The notes under the pieces are model-generated. The model saw nothing but the letters and a program-made list of their open reading frames with translations, was not told where the DNA came from and did not search any database. DNA of 64,000 nucleotides from Aquila chrysaetos chrysaetos (taxonomy: Eukaryota > Chordata > Aves > Accipitriformes > Accipitridae). The position numbers and the translations under genes were made by a program. Position 1 is the first letter of the stretch; each line of letters opens with the position of its first letter. The stretch lies in NCBI RefSeq assembly GCF_900496995.4, contig NC_044009.1:12432001-12496000 (forward strand). Direction: 5' to 3'. Shown in pieces: positions 45,975 through 58,297 of the stretch.

Positions 45975-48900
45975 CTGGAGAATCAAAAAGCACGTGTATG
46001 TTTTATTAAAACTTAAAAAAAACCAAACAAAAAACCCCAAAACCAAACAAACAAAAAACCCCCCCAAAAACCCAACCCAAAAAAACCAACACCAACATTT
46101 AAACTTTTCACTAGTACAATCAAGCAATCCTTAAAAAAACCCCACCTCTTAAAATCTTGGCTGGCTTGTGGAGAAGCAGAAATGAAATCCTCCCATCTCT
46201 TGAGAACATTATTATAACAAGAAGTATAGCAATTGCTTGCTTGAATTGTGTCTCATTAACAGGAATACTTAGCTGGGCCATTTGTGTTGCTATAGTTATG
46301 GAAATGTTAGAACTTCTATGATCAACCCTATTTCCGAGGCATATAGCTCTTGTCAAAACTCCCTCTGGTCTGAAACTTGGCAATAGACAAAGCATATACT
46401 TCTCATGGCTCTGCAAATCAATCCAGACAGTTTTTATTTCAATGAGAGAGCTTAAGAAGCAAAACAAACCCCGAACATTAAAAACCTGTTTATTGCTTTC
46501 AGATGCCTGTTCACAGTCCTGTGACTTGTAAATGATTTTGGTATAGTCGCTCTGCAAACTTGCCAAGCTCCTGGACTGTAATGTCAACAAGGCAGTTCTA
46601 GGCCATGTGAAAATAATGTAAAGTGAAGGAGAAGGCAATGCTTTAAAGTTAGTAGTGTGTAGGAATTAGTCTTTCCCCATATGTACGTACAGGAACCTTT
46701 ATCAACAAAGGCCTGCCTACAACAGAGATTAAAATGCCACTAGGTGTTGACATGATTGATAAAATACCTTCCATCTTGACTGTATTCATCCATGTGCTGC
46801 CCCAGGAATGAATGTCTTTCTGCTGACCACAGACCACTATTTAATGCCACAACTGTGACTCCTCTGCCCTTCGATTGGGCCCCTGTCACCTTCACCCTTC
46901 TTATCAATGCGGCATCCTGTGAAATCTGCCTTTTCCGTATGATCCATCCAAAATGCTGCCTCCAGCTTGAGCCTGGTAAGGCTACCCCTAGGAATTTGCC
47001 TTGTCCAGTTTCCCAGTATGTGTTACAGACAGGCAGTAGCAAGAGAAGTAATTGGGAGAAGAGGTATTGGAAGTGTATAGGGAAGAAAACCCCTTGATGT
47101 TCCTCTCCTGGCCTCAGACGGTCCTTCTTGGTGTCATGCTGCTTAAAGGCTTCCTCTGGGTCCCAGAAAGGGGCTGATGACAGGCACCCTATTTGGATCT
47201 CTTGTCTTGCAGATTAAATACTGTCAGCAGGTAAATGAAGTCTGAGAGCTGTCAAATGTCCAGCTGGCTGCTGGGCAGCCCTAACCCTGCTCTCTGCTCT
47301 AATTGCCTGAACTAGCTGAGCAGCCCTCCTCCCAAGAACCCTGACTCCACTGATTAAAACATCGTGCAACCTCTCACGCATCCACTTCTAGATGGTGTCA
47401 TGGGAGGTGTTTAGGGGGAACCCCTGAGCTTTTAATGCAGGGGCCTGGGCAATTGAATTTTGCTGTCCTAAAGATGGTTTTGGGCCAAGCTGTTTCTGTG
47501 TTGGGGGAACGGATGCAGGATGGGGTAGGGAGAGGTCTGGACATGGTTGTTTCTGGTCCTTCACATGAGTGGGGTAAGAAAGACAAGGTGGTGGTTGTGA
47601 CTGTTGGCTCGGGGAGGAGTTGACGTCCCCAGGAGTAGCTAGCAATCAAGCAATGTCTCTGGCCTTCTGTGCACGATAGGCCATGAGGCCACAGAAATAC
47701 TATTTCCCCCCAGGTTTGTTGTCTTGGGTATAATGCTCTCCAGACCTTAAGTGGGAGATGGAAAGAACAACAAAACCCTGCCAACAGCTTGCTGGGACCT
47801 TGGTAGGGTGGAAAGCACTGTTTGGTGGGTGCAGACTGGGGAGATCATCTCGCTGCCTGCTCTGGGTCGCTGATAAAGGGCTCTGCACGTGGCAGGAGGA
47901 GCCGAGTGACTCGTGATGGCTTCTCTTGTTCTCTTCCCAGTTCTTTGTGCGTATATTTCAATGCACAAAATTAATCTGCCTGTTAGTGTATGGTAACGGC
48001 TGCTTTTCACTCTTTAGCTAGTGGAACTGCTATGTGGGATTAATGAAGTCAGCTCCCCAGATATAGTTAAAATAAAAGTAGATTTATCACTAATGCACTA
48101 GCATCTGAACTGGAGACATAAGTTACTGACAGTAAGTAACTGATCAGAGTTAAAATGTTTGATTGTTGGAGGAATGATGTCCACAGTCTTTGGTATGGGT
48201 TTTCTTACATATTATACATATTTTGTACCAGTCACTGCCAGGCAGAGCTAGTGTGCTAGTGGACTGCCCCTTGCTCCTCTTCTAGGACTACTGTTATTTT
48301 TGTGTAAGGATTTGTATCAATCACTGGTGCAATAATTTATAATTTAAAAAATGTCCATGTATAATTGGGGCAGAAATTTGAGTAAATTGAATGAAGAAAT
48401 CGCATTATCACAAATTTTGCATTATTTATATTCATTTTGGATCACTGGCAGAATATAAATGTCAAACAGGGAGATTCATGTTTCCAGTGAATGGAAATCA
48501 AAGATTCATCACAGTGCTAATATTCACTTTGAATACCGCGGTTTAGCCACCCCACTTCAAAAAGGACAAAGCAAAGCAACAGAAAAGGTCCAGTGATGGG
48601 AACGATCAGAGGCACAGGAACAGGGGCTTCTGTGCAAGAAGAGATGAAGATACTGGAGTTAATTAATGCACGAGGCCATTTTGACAATCTTCTTCCCCTG
48701 TGCCATATTACAGGTGCTGGGGCAAGGTTCCATGACATTTAAGGGAAACAAATTTAAAATAGATAAAAGGAAATACTTTCTTAAGGGCTGTAATTAATGC
48801 AAGGAAATGATTGCCATGGGACGCTGAGGATGGTATCATTTTAGCCGTGTTCAAAATGAAGTGCTGCCTGCATACTTTATGCTGTACAAAACAGGCACAT

Positions 48901-51900
48901 TTATAGTAAGTGGAATAGTATTGTCAAGTTAAACTCACACTAAATACTAGCTCTCATGTTTCAGGGTAAAAATGGATTACTACTTGGAGCTGGGAATGAT
49001 AGGGGTTTTTTTTTCTTTGCTGCAACACTGAACCATTAGCCTTTCCCTGAGGAAAGATACTGGTTTAGATAGGAAGCATGAGGAAAAAAATGAGTAATTT
49101 GCCAAATATCACAAATGCTGCTTATGTTGAGTGAGCCAAATGGCTCTAAATGGAAATTGGAAAGTATTCAACAGGGCTGGGAGAAATATGCACTATCATC
49201 AGGTTAGCAGTGGAAGAAGACTTGGACAAAGTTGTGAGAAACCACATCCTGTTTATTGTGCGAGGTGCTGTGGGGATTCAAAAGCAGGGGGGATTCAAAG
49301 AGCAAAATGAAAAGGAAACCTTTCAGCCAGGAGAACTGGATGGTTTATAAGCAGGTCTGGGTAGGAGATAAGGGGGTATGGGACCGAGAAAACTCTTTTG
49401 GGGTCTCTTGGCTTTAATACAGAAGTCCTGTCCCATCTGGGGCCCCTGGTGCGGGCCGCCTCCAGCTCCTTGGTACGCAGCAGGGTTTTCCTGTTTGGTG
49501 GCCAAGGCTTTTACTAGAGTTTAGTAGGCTCGAAATGCCTTAGTCAAGTGTTGTACTATTTTTTCTGGGGTGTCAGTGCTGCTAAACTGTAGTGTTGCAC
49601 TCAGCTAGTTCAAGTCCAGTTCAGCTGTCCCTAAGCTACACCGAAGTCGCTACAGTAAATAAATGGTAGACCTGTACTTAAGTCTGATTAAACTGTTCCG
49701 ATCAACAGGAAAACCGAATGCAATATGGTGAAAGCAAAATTAACCACTACATAAAGATAATCCTTGTCTAGGGAAAGAAAGAGTAATTATTACTGAGCTA
49801 CATGTGGAAAAAAGTAGTTGTTTGCAGGGTGATCCATGTATATTTGAGATACATGTAATGCACCTCAAATGCACTAGGTTTTGCCTTCAGGATTTTATAG
49901 CCCTGAGGGTGGGAAGAGGGATGGAGTTTGAGGCAGAAACTATTTTTTTTTTTTAACCCTGAAATGAAAACTCTTATAAGAAAATTCTGGTTTGAAATAA
50001 TTTAAAATAAGGGCTTAGAACTTGATCCGTATGTGGAACACCCTGCAGACCCTGCATGTCCAGGTTTTTTTGCCTTCTCAAGATAATACAGCCAGGCTTG
50101 TTGAACATGTCAGCTCTGAAAGAAAAAGGACCAATGCGTTGTACTAATGGCACCTGCATAACTGATCCATGCCTGTGAAGGTCGCTCTGTTCAACATGAG
50201 CTGGGTGTGGGCAGTAGGTTCAGCAAAGCAGTACGCCAGGCGTGTTGCCCGTGCAGAGTTGCTGCCTGTAGTAATGACTGTTTGCCTGGCATGTCCAGCT
50301 GCCCAGCGGCCTGGGCTGCCAAACATCCCAAAATGGGGGAGATGGGTGTTTGGTGCTGTTGAGCCATACATCATCATTCAAATAGTGATGTGCCAACCCA
50401 TCAGCAGAATTAGCAGGTCTCCAGAGCAAATGTGCCTGGACAAGGACATGGCAGGGGATGATGAAAGACAGCCAGTTAACATAGCTCTTAATGTCACCTT
50501 AAATGTTTCCTCCTCCTCTTTGTACACTGGGTCCTGTCTGGCCAGAGAAGTCATGAATTCGGCAGTCCTCAGTGGCTTCCTGGTCATCTGTAGGAGGCGT
50601 AGCTCGCTCAGGACAGCCTGCACCGCCTGGATGATGTGTCCTTGGGTGAAACCATCGGACACCTTTGCTAGGCAGCTTATGTTCAGCAAGTTGGTGATTG
50701 CTCCACCATTCTGCAGGATGATGTGTTTCCATAACACTGTTCATCAGGACCCAGAAAAAGAGAGAATGCCAAAGACGTGCATTAAGGAAAGCAGGAGAAA
50801 TATTTTTGCATTTTGAAGTTGAAGCAGGAAAATAAGGGATATCAGTCAGGAAAGCCAAGACTCAAATCTTCCTTGTTTGCTGTTTCTTTTGTCTGTAGAT
50901 TTGCAGCATAGCCCCTGTTCTTAAACCATTAGTGACCATTTGTTGGCTACCAGTCAGTTCTTCTCAGAAAGTCTTTAAGGGTGCATGAAGTGAGGTGGAT
51001 ATGTGTGTAAAAATGGAAAGAACTACTTAAATATGCTTGTGTGTATACACAGAAAAAGAACCTGTCCAGAATGTTCCCATTTGGGTGTGTAGAGTTAAGT
51101 AGCTATATTAACAGCCTGTTGTTATTTCCACGACCCTGATCACAGTTACTCCTGCTGAACTGAGGGCTGCTATGGGGACTCAATGTCTGGTTTGGAAGCC
51201 AAAGAAGCCAAAGGCTTCCAGCTATGCAGGCACATCTTGCGAAGGCCAGGTGTAAATTTCTGTGATTGGCATTTTGCTTGTTATTTAAATGGTGAACCTG
51301 TTTGTATCTTCTAGCTGTGAACCTCTGTGACATGAAGGTTTTCTTAATGTTTGTGAAGTGCCTGAGATTTTGCTTCCCCAAATAAATTAATAGGAGTAAC
51401 AACATTTCTTGTTTTATCCTATGTAAAGTAATGGTCTGTCTCAGAGAAACTTAGTAAAACTTGCATGCCATCTCACTATGCTTTCCTCTGAAGCCTTATA
51501 GGAAAACATGAGGAAAAAATAATTAGTATTATGCATAGAGATTAAAAACATTCTTGAATGAAACAATTTGTGATTTGAGTATCGTGTGTTTGAACACTCA
51601 TATTATGAAAACGTTGGGTGGAAAGTTAATGGTACTGGATGTTGCGGCACTCATGTAATGGAGAAAACCTGCCTTATTCTTCCTTCGATTGCGATGTCGA
51701 TACTATGGACTTGTGCCCATAACTATTGACAACTTTGTAGTACATTTTCCACTCAGGCAAATTGTGATCTTCCACTTGAATTATATCTATGCTCAATAAT
51801 TATTGGCTGAATCACTAATTCATAAAAGAGGAATTGATGCGCACAACAGTGAGCGCTACTTCTGTGCAGCCATATATTGTGTGCTGCAGGTAGGATCATG

Positions 51901-54900
51901 CGTAATAGGAGGTACTAACTTGGTGGGTGATTAATAGCAAGAAACCAGTATAGGACCGTGAATCTTCCACTTTAACGATTTCCATAGTAGGTTTACTGTT
52001 TCCATTGTGCATAGATTGGAATATTCTGGTTTGTAACAAAAGGGAGGGTTGTAGCAGACAGGTAGCTGTGCACTGTGGCTATGAATGTTTGTTATGTCAT
52101 GGTTTTTCTGTCAAAACAAGTTTCTTTAGTTCTCAAATTGGGTGTTGGTACTGAAAATTGTCAAGAATAGGAGACAAGTGCTCTGTACTGTAAAGATCAT
52201 ATTTCCATTGAACTCCAGGAAAGGTTGGAGCTAAAGAGCAAGCCAGGCACTTTCTTAAATGGGACAATGTTGAAGAAGTAAAGCTACAAGTTTAATCTGC
52301 TTTAAAATGTCAAGAGTTAACTTCTTGGGGCATTCTTAAGTTTGTAGTTGAAATCCCTTTAGCTGGTCCTTTTTTTTACTCCAAATGAGTGGTGAGAATC
52401 CCAGAATGTGACAGTTCAATCCCCAGAGGCGAACACAGCTAAATTCAGCTGCTATCACCTCTGTTGTCTAGGTCTTATTCATGTCCCTTATCTGTTAGCA
52501 ATTTATCAGAGCTGTAACATAACATGAAACACATGTTAGCTTGCTTAGAAACCATTTCCCATCCACACTACGAAAATTATTGAACGTGGGAGAGATTTAC
52601 AATGTGCTAGGCAGTCAAAACCTGTCTTGAGCTTGCCCAAACATGCATCATCTCAGTACCTTGGCTGCCTCCATGAAAGGCAGTATGAAACTGGACTTCA
52701 CAATACAGTTGCATGATTTTTGTAATAAGGTGACTATGCGGAGCAATATTGTAGTCAAGGTACAATTGTATGGCGAGGTCCCTGAACTGAAGGTGGTTTC
52801 CTTTACTACTGTGTTGTTCTGGGACATGATCTACTGGATCAGTGGCATGAAGGGAGCCTGTTTTCCTTGATGTGGTGATCAATAGAGATATTCATGCTAG
52901 GAGCTGCTGGTAGGAGAAGCGCACCATTGAGAGTCCTAACTTGAAGTGTTTGGTGCCATTCTGAATAGCCCCAAACCTTTTTTCCATATTATCTTTAGAC
53001 TGAATCTAAACAGCCCTTCTGTTCATGAGTTACCACATCCAGACTCCTTAGTACCCAGGAAAGTGTATTAAACCACATGATACCTGTCATTAAACCACAG
53101 GAAAAAAATAATTTATATTTCTAGGAACAAAAGCCCTTCTACCAGCCAATTCTGAAGGATGTGGACAGACAACCATTTTTCTTGTAGTAACTGATGCACA
53201 TTATTAAGCTTAATTGGGAGCATTTCTTCTCAGTCAACGGTGAGCTATTGCAGGCTTCCAAGGTGATTCAAATCTGAAAACAAACTTGCATTCCTGGAAG
53301 TTTGTCTCTTTCTAGCCATGTAAATTGGTCTAATAAAAGACACTGTTTTCCTTACAAGCTTTGAGTCTCAGCCTATGGGGTATTCAATGAATCTGTCAGA
53401 TTTTGGGAGGACCTGTCTATCACTGTAAACATTTGATAGACTAGACATGCAAAATCTTGGATGCCTCTACAATTTCTCTCATAATCTGTAAGTACAAAAA
53501 TGGAATCTGATGGCAACAAAACTCAGTCCTCCAGACATGGCTCTGTTTATGGAGAGGTCCCGAAGTATATTGTTTAGAGTATGGGAACTGCATAGGAATA
53601 ACAAATTCAGAATCCCTGTGTAAAAAAAAAAAATAAAAGCTTAAAATAGAAAATGGGCACTGAAATAGGTTCTTATCCTTCATACAGGGGAAAAAACAGC
53701 TTGGACTGAACTCGGTGCACACTAAACTAATGAAAAAATGTTAAACACTGCTGAACAGTATTTTAAACTCTTCTCCCAACTTGCACTTCTATTATTTGAT
53801 CTTTGGGGGTAGCCTGTATCAGTATTACCTAAATTTTCAGGAATTGAGATGTACCTGGGGTATGAATTGAGTTTAAAGTCAGTTCTGAGGATAACCAGAC
53901 AAAATAAGCATGGATTTTTAAACAGTAGTAATCATCAGGATGACTTGAAATACTTGCCAAATCTTGAAGCGTAGTCAGGCCTAGGAATCAGAATGATTTT
54001 TTGATAAACTTTGCAGAAGGATTTAAGATTAGCATCGAAGGGACGGTTGGTGGTTCCCACTAGCAGCACTCTGTCCTGTGCTTTCAAAGCCTTAAGGAAT
54101 TTGGGGAGGATCTTTTCCAGTCGTTTTGGGTTCATCTTCAGCATGTACATGTAAATACAAGGAGGAAAGAGTTGTTACTAATGCTGACAGTTGAGTTAAT
54201 GAGGTGTAGTTGTAGACATGCTACATGCAACAGGATTTTGTGCTTTTAGTAGTCTAGTTGCACTTAGTATAAGCAGACTAGATGCTGAACCTCAGTAGAA
54301 AGCCTCTGTCTTCTGAAAGTCAGGTAAACACTTGATTTCTGCTTAGGTATTTGTGGGTTTGTGCTAGTGCCTTTCACTATTGAATTAGCTACTCCTGTTA
54401 TTGAAAAGCAGGAAGGAAACAACTCATTTAAAGAAGGCAATCCTGATTTCCAGTGCAAGGAGAAATATTGCTTGGACCTGTACACCTGATGAACCTTAAC
54501 AGATAGAAAAATTGCCAGGGTATGTAACCTGGTCTGGAATCCTCACAGCTCTTGGAGGTTATGGTCTGCCAACTCCTACCCATGGTTTAAATGTGAAAAA
54601 TACACTCCCTAATTTTCACTGTCATTTTTAGCTTGCTGAGGCTCTAACCTGAGGACACAAGCTCTTTGAACTCAGGATTCATTTCTTTGCAATAATTTAC
54701 TATTGGACTTTATAACAAATATTTAACTACTATTTACAGAACAGATGAGTATCGAGCAAACCTGTTATTGGATAGTTATGTTTGATAATGTTCAAGTGAG
54801 TATTGGTTGGAGAATCTTAATCAAATTGCTGTGGTGTCACTCTACTGTTAATAAAGCTGTAAGTGAGTAACTGTGTTAGGATAGTGTATCAGAGACGTCT

Positions 54901-57900
54901 AATGACTTGGAAGCCTCTTTTCAGAAATGACTGAGACTTAACATCCAAGTCACCAACACTCACTTGAAAACTTTACTCTTTAGATCACCTTGTGGGGTTT
55001 TTTTTTGTGGTTTGTTTTGTTTTTTTTTTAACTATATAGTAGGCAACTCCCTGAGAAACTTGAGCTTCAATTTCAGATCAGCCTTCCTCAATGTCAGTAA
55101 GGAAGAAACTATGTCCTGCAAACCTTCTCAGCTGAAAGGCAATAATAAACACCTGTGAATCTATATTGCATGTACAATCTTTGTGATCCAATGTTTCTGT
55201 TTTCTGCAGTAGCAGATGGCTGACAGAAAGGAGACAAAGCTCTGTTCTTTGGAGTGAAAGCTATGGAGGAGCAGAAATTGGGAAATCAATAAGAAATTCC
55301 CAAAGTCTTGGGGTAGAGTCACACAGCAATTTTCTAGCTAAACTTGTCTTAATTACAATATGTCTGTTTTATCATTCTTTTTATTCTCATGGTCATACTA
55401 TGCCTCTTCCTAAGTTTGCCAATTGCTTAATCATGATAATGAGCTGAACATGCCTTAGCACTGGGGCTTAGGTTCTACTTTGGAGCATGGGCATGTTGCT
55501 TGCCTGGACAATGCATCCAGCTCATGCTTTTGCTCTTGGATTAACTATTCTTGTGGCCATTACTCAATGCCAGCTGCCATCTTTTCATCCCGTCCTTGAC
55601 ATGCCTATGCACCCAATGCTCCCAGGAGAGCAGGATGCCTGCGCTTGCTCCCAAAGAAGGTGTCTTGTAAGCACAGTAGGTCTGCCCTAGAGCAAAGGAG
55701 AAGCCTTGGCTTTTCTCTTGCTCCAAAAGAAAGGATGTTGCGCTGTCCACACCCGAACAGTATGTTTGCTGTCTCAAATCACAAGCTCTCATCCAAACTT
55801 TGCCATTCCCTTGTTGGGAAGCTTTTGGTAATGAACTTGACTTCTCTGATGATTAAACAAGCTGCTGTTACATATCTACCTTGGAAGTTTTAGCCAATCT
55901 TGCCACCCTTCCTCTGTCAGGGAGATCTGGTCACAGCAATGACTGAAATGTGGATTTACTTTGTTTTTAACACATTTTTATGCTGGCTAAATTACTCTCT
56001 GTGATTTATATATATCTGTTGCTACTCATAGGCTTCAAGATTTCCTCCTCTTCATGTGTATTGGAAGGAAGTACAAATGTTCTCCAAGATGTTTCGAGAC
56101 ATCAATATTGCTAGAAAAGTGAGAATTATCAAATTACTTTAGGTTTGGAGGGGGGGTGGGTGGGTAGAGGCATCCCATCTCACTGAAATGACTGATAGAA
56201 GATAATAGTTGCTTCAAGTGACACATGGTGTTTTCTGGGCTTGCAGTATATCTTCTGCTGGAAAAGCTGACTATCAGGAGATGCAGAGAATTTTTAAAAC
56301 AACTGTCTGACTCCTATTTCACCTCTTACTTGTGAAAATAAGTCCTAATTTAACCCCTGCATTTAGAACTTCAATTTATTTGGGTGACAAATGATATTCA
56401 TGGATTCCCACTGATCTAGAGTTGGTTACAGCCCATGTTCATTGCTCAGCTTGTAGGAATCTTAATTTTTCAATTTTAAATGATTGAACCGGTATCAGAG
56501 ACTGAGCTAAACACTCACTCTCAGGTTAAGCCTACTAAGCCAGACTGGCATTTATGTGTCAGCAGCTCCTGTTATGTTTGTGAAACTAATGTGCGTCCAT
56601 AGTGCACACGTTTCAGGGTTATGTCCTGAAAGCTAATAATACCTCCTTCACTTTGGAAGAAATGTGTCAGTAGCAAGAAGGGCTGTTGAAGAGGCAAGCT
56701 ATGATTTTGGCCATCATGTGGACCTGAGCTGGAGAAAAGTGTGGTGGACTGTGAAAGTGACCCCTATTTGTTTTAACTATGAGTAGCTGAACTGCTTCCA
56801 CATCGCCCTTGGCAACTGGGTTTACCATAACGTAGTTGCTATTGGACTGCTTTGCATCCTTTGGGGAGGACTGGAGAGAGACTAGTTTTTTAGTGGGTAT
56901 TTGAAGAATTTAAGGCTTCTTTTTACGAGGTTCTGAGTCATGGTGCCAGAAATGTCACACTGGGATGAGCAAAGTGACTTCCACTCGCTTTGGCTTCTTA
57001 GGGCTGAGCTTAGCTCATCTTCTCCAAAATTCTAGTGCTCCTAAGGAAGGCTCCCCAGACTGCCAGTTACCACTACCTGTCCCTCCTGTTTCATGCTCTC
57101 TGGTTCCAAATATTGGTTATGCCGTGAGAACTATCTTGGACATGAGTGATTTCAAGCCTGGAGTCACCCACTCCAACCAAGAATGCAAGAGACCTTTTGT
57201 TAAATACCTGCAGGTCTCGGGATGCGATAGCAGGGGCAGAGGTGATACCCTTGACACTGAGGTGCGCAGGACAAGAAATTTTTCCACACTGGTGGTTATC
57301 AAAGCAGATAAAGATAATGAGTACTCCAGGCAGTCTTTGGCCCCTGGTCTTAATTTTAATCCCTGTCTGCACTTGCTGTCAAGGTTTGAGCCCAAGAGAA
57401 AGGTTCCCTTTTGGTGTGGGGACCACTAGAGGGTATCAACCATTGCACACCTATCAGCTCATACAGCCCTCATAGAAGTAACAGCCTCATCTGAGGTGAT
57501 GCTTCATTGGTCTTTTAAAATACAGGCTTGTATCCATCTCACAGTCTAAATGTACAGGACTTGCCTTAAGGAAAAAGGTTTAATTTTTCACTTGGATCTC
57601 TAAAAGTAAAATATTTTGCAAGCAACATGAATCTAATCAGGATTTCAGGTGAATTGCTCTCTGCTGCAGTGGTTGAGTTGCCGTACCTATTGGGCAGTGT
57701 TTTAATTTTCTTTCTTGTGGGGAAGCTACACAAGAGAGGAAGGAATGGCAGTAGGACTCCTGGGAGCCCAAAGAAAATAATCTGTAAACATAACTATTTA
57801 ACATAGGCTCTTTGTTTTCACAGTGGAAATTTATCCTGTTGCTTCATTGTTCACTTTGGCTCCATCCAATTTCTCAAATTAATAGAGCTGAACAATTTCA

Positions 57901-58297
57901 GCTCATCGTAACTTTTAGTTTCTTGCCTCATATTTTGAAATTCTCCATTATTCTCTTCTACTTTTCAGTGCACTGATGAGCAGTGACTGGACTATTTTTA
58001 AATAAAGCAAGTATAGGCATAGGAGAGAAATGTGACCTCTTGGGGGCTCTTGAGAAGTCACAAGACTCTCTTAAAAGAAAAATGTTAGTGAGGCAAGCTA
58101 TTATAAAGCAAGCTTTGGCAGGTCTGGTCATACTGGTATGTGCTAAGCTAAGAAATACACTTGCTCCTTTGTGTTGGTTGTAATGCAACAGGAGAAATTA
58201 TCTGCACCGAAATAAAAAAGGAGCAACTCGCCTCTTCAGCCTTCGGTGCTGCTTTAGAAAATATTTTTTCTGTCTCTCCAATCCACACGACTGAAGG
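45870..58297 (-). CDS. IQCA1: IQCA1 (DRC11), IQ motif and AAA domain protein, C-terminal part only
   Basis: Four exons, 58297-58232, 54135-53958, 50736-50498 and 45974-45870, join in frame into the last 195 residues. IQCA1 is the vertebrate DRC11, a subunit of the nexin-dynein regulatory complex of motile cilia. Visible features are a Walker B-like segment [13 protein letters not shown], a sensor 1 segment [12 protein letters not shown], the family-typical [18 protein letters not shown], the AAA lid ([16 protein letters not shown]) and a lysine-rich tail ([11 protein letters not shown]). The Walker A exon, IQ motif and N-terminal two thirds lie beyond the right edge or were not found. Two of the three introns begin with GC. 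IQCA1L is the main paralogue; synteny favours IQCA1. Confidence 0.92.
46014..46098. repeat. A/C-rich low-complexity tract (TTTTGG-like on the transcribed strand)
   Basis: An irregular mixture of AAAACC, CAAACA and CCCCAAAA units. On the IQCA1 strand it is a T/G-rich tract about 40-125 bases upstream of the last acceptor, with several G runs. Confidence 0.85.
48545..48890 (+). mobile_element. Possible degraded CR1/L3-like LINE 3' fragment
   Basis: The order of a CAGTGATGGGAACGATCAGAGG-type segment, an A-rich TTTAAAATAGATAAAAGGAAATAC segment and a GTAATTAATGCAAGG...GCCATGGGACGC segment recalls the 3' end of old CR1/L3 LINEs common in birds. It is very diverged and no open frame remains. The call rests on remembered consensus texture, not an alignment. 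Confidence 0.3.
50498..50736 (-). CDS. IQCA1: IQCA1 exon encoding the AAA lid region
   Basis: The acceptor is GAACAG|TGTTAT and the donor TTTAAG|GTGACA (a normal GT). It encodes [12 protein letters not shown]...[16 protein letters not shown]...[27 protein letters not shown] corresponds to the helical lid of AAA proteins, and the acidic YKEEEE segment precedes the tail. Phase 1 in, phase 0 out. Confidence 0.93.
50737..53957 (-). other. IQCA1: IQCA1 intron with GC-AG ends (3.2 kb)
   Basis: It begins GCAAGTA (GC at 53957-53956) and ends GAACAG. AT-rich, with no other feature recognised apart from short homopolymers. Confidence 0.8.
53958..54135 (-). CDS. IQCA1: IQCA1 exon with sensor 1 / second region of homology
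   Basis: Encodes [18 protein letters not shown] through to DYASRF and the first base of the next codon (59 codons plus 1). The acceptor is CTGAAG|ATGAAC. The donor is TTTG|GCAAGTA, a GC donor, with GC at 53957-53956. Only this junction gives R-F-V-L-W-K, matching the human RYVLWK region, and keeps frame with the next exon. The nearby GT five bases further on (GGCAA|GTATTT) breaks the frame. Confidence 0.88.
54136..58231 (-). other. IQCA1: IQCA1 intron with apparent GC-AG ends (4.1 kb)
   Basis: It begins GCGAGTTG (GC at 58231-58230) and ends CTGAAG. It contains a 154-codon plus-strand open frame (56965-57429) that I do not recognise; nothing else is supported. Confidence 0.65.
58232..58297 (-). 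CDS. IQCA1: IQCA1 exon with Walker B region
   Basis: A 22-codon exon, [22 protein letters not shown]. The acceptor is AATTGCAG|CCTTCA, preceded by a pyrimidine-rich stretch. The proposed donor is GAAGAG|GCGAGT, a GC donor that would be a perfect GTGAGT after one base change; it joins phase 0 to phase 0. The only in-frame GT alternative is TCG|GTGCAG (exon end 58208), adding eight residues without counterpart in the family. In human IQCA1, as I recall, the Walker B acidic pair is Glu-Asp; here it is Gly-Glu. Confidence 0.8.

Larger units (their letters stand above)
45975..50497 (-). other. IQCA1: IQCA1 last intron (4.5 kb)
   Basis: A GT-AG, phase 0 intron. Near its 3' end is an A/C-rich tract, and in the middle a possible ancient LINE fragment (48.54-48.89 kb) and an AT-rich block (48.3-48.48 kb). 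No nested gene is supported. Confidence 0.8.

Noticed and set aside
56965-57429. A 154-codon plus-strand open frame within an IQCA1 intron, with a segment near its end that resembles the start of avian LTRs
   Set aside because: The peptide matches no family I know, the LTR-like similarity is only a short stretch, and no second LTR, primer-binding site or element genes are visible.
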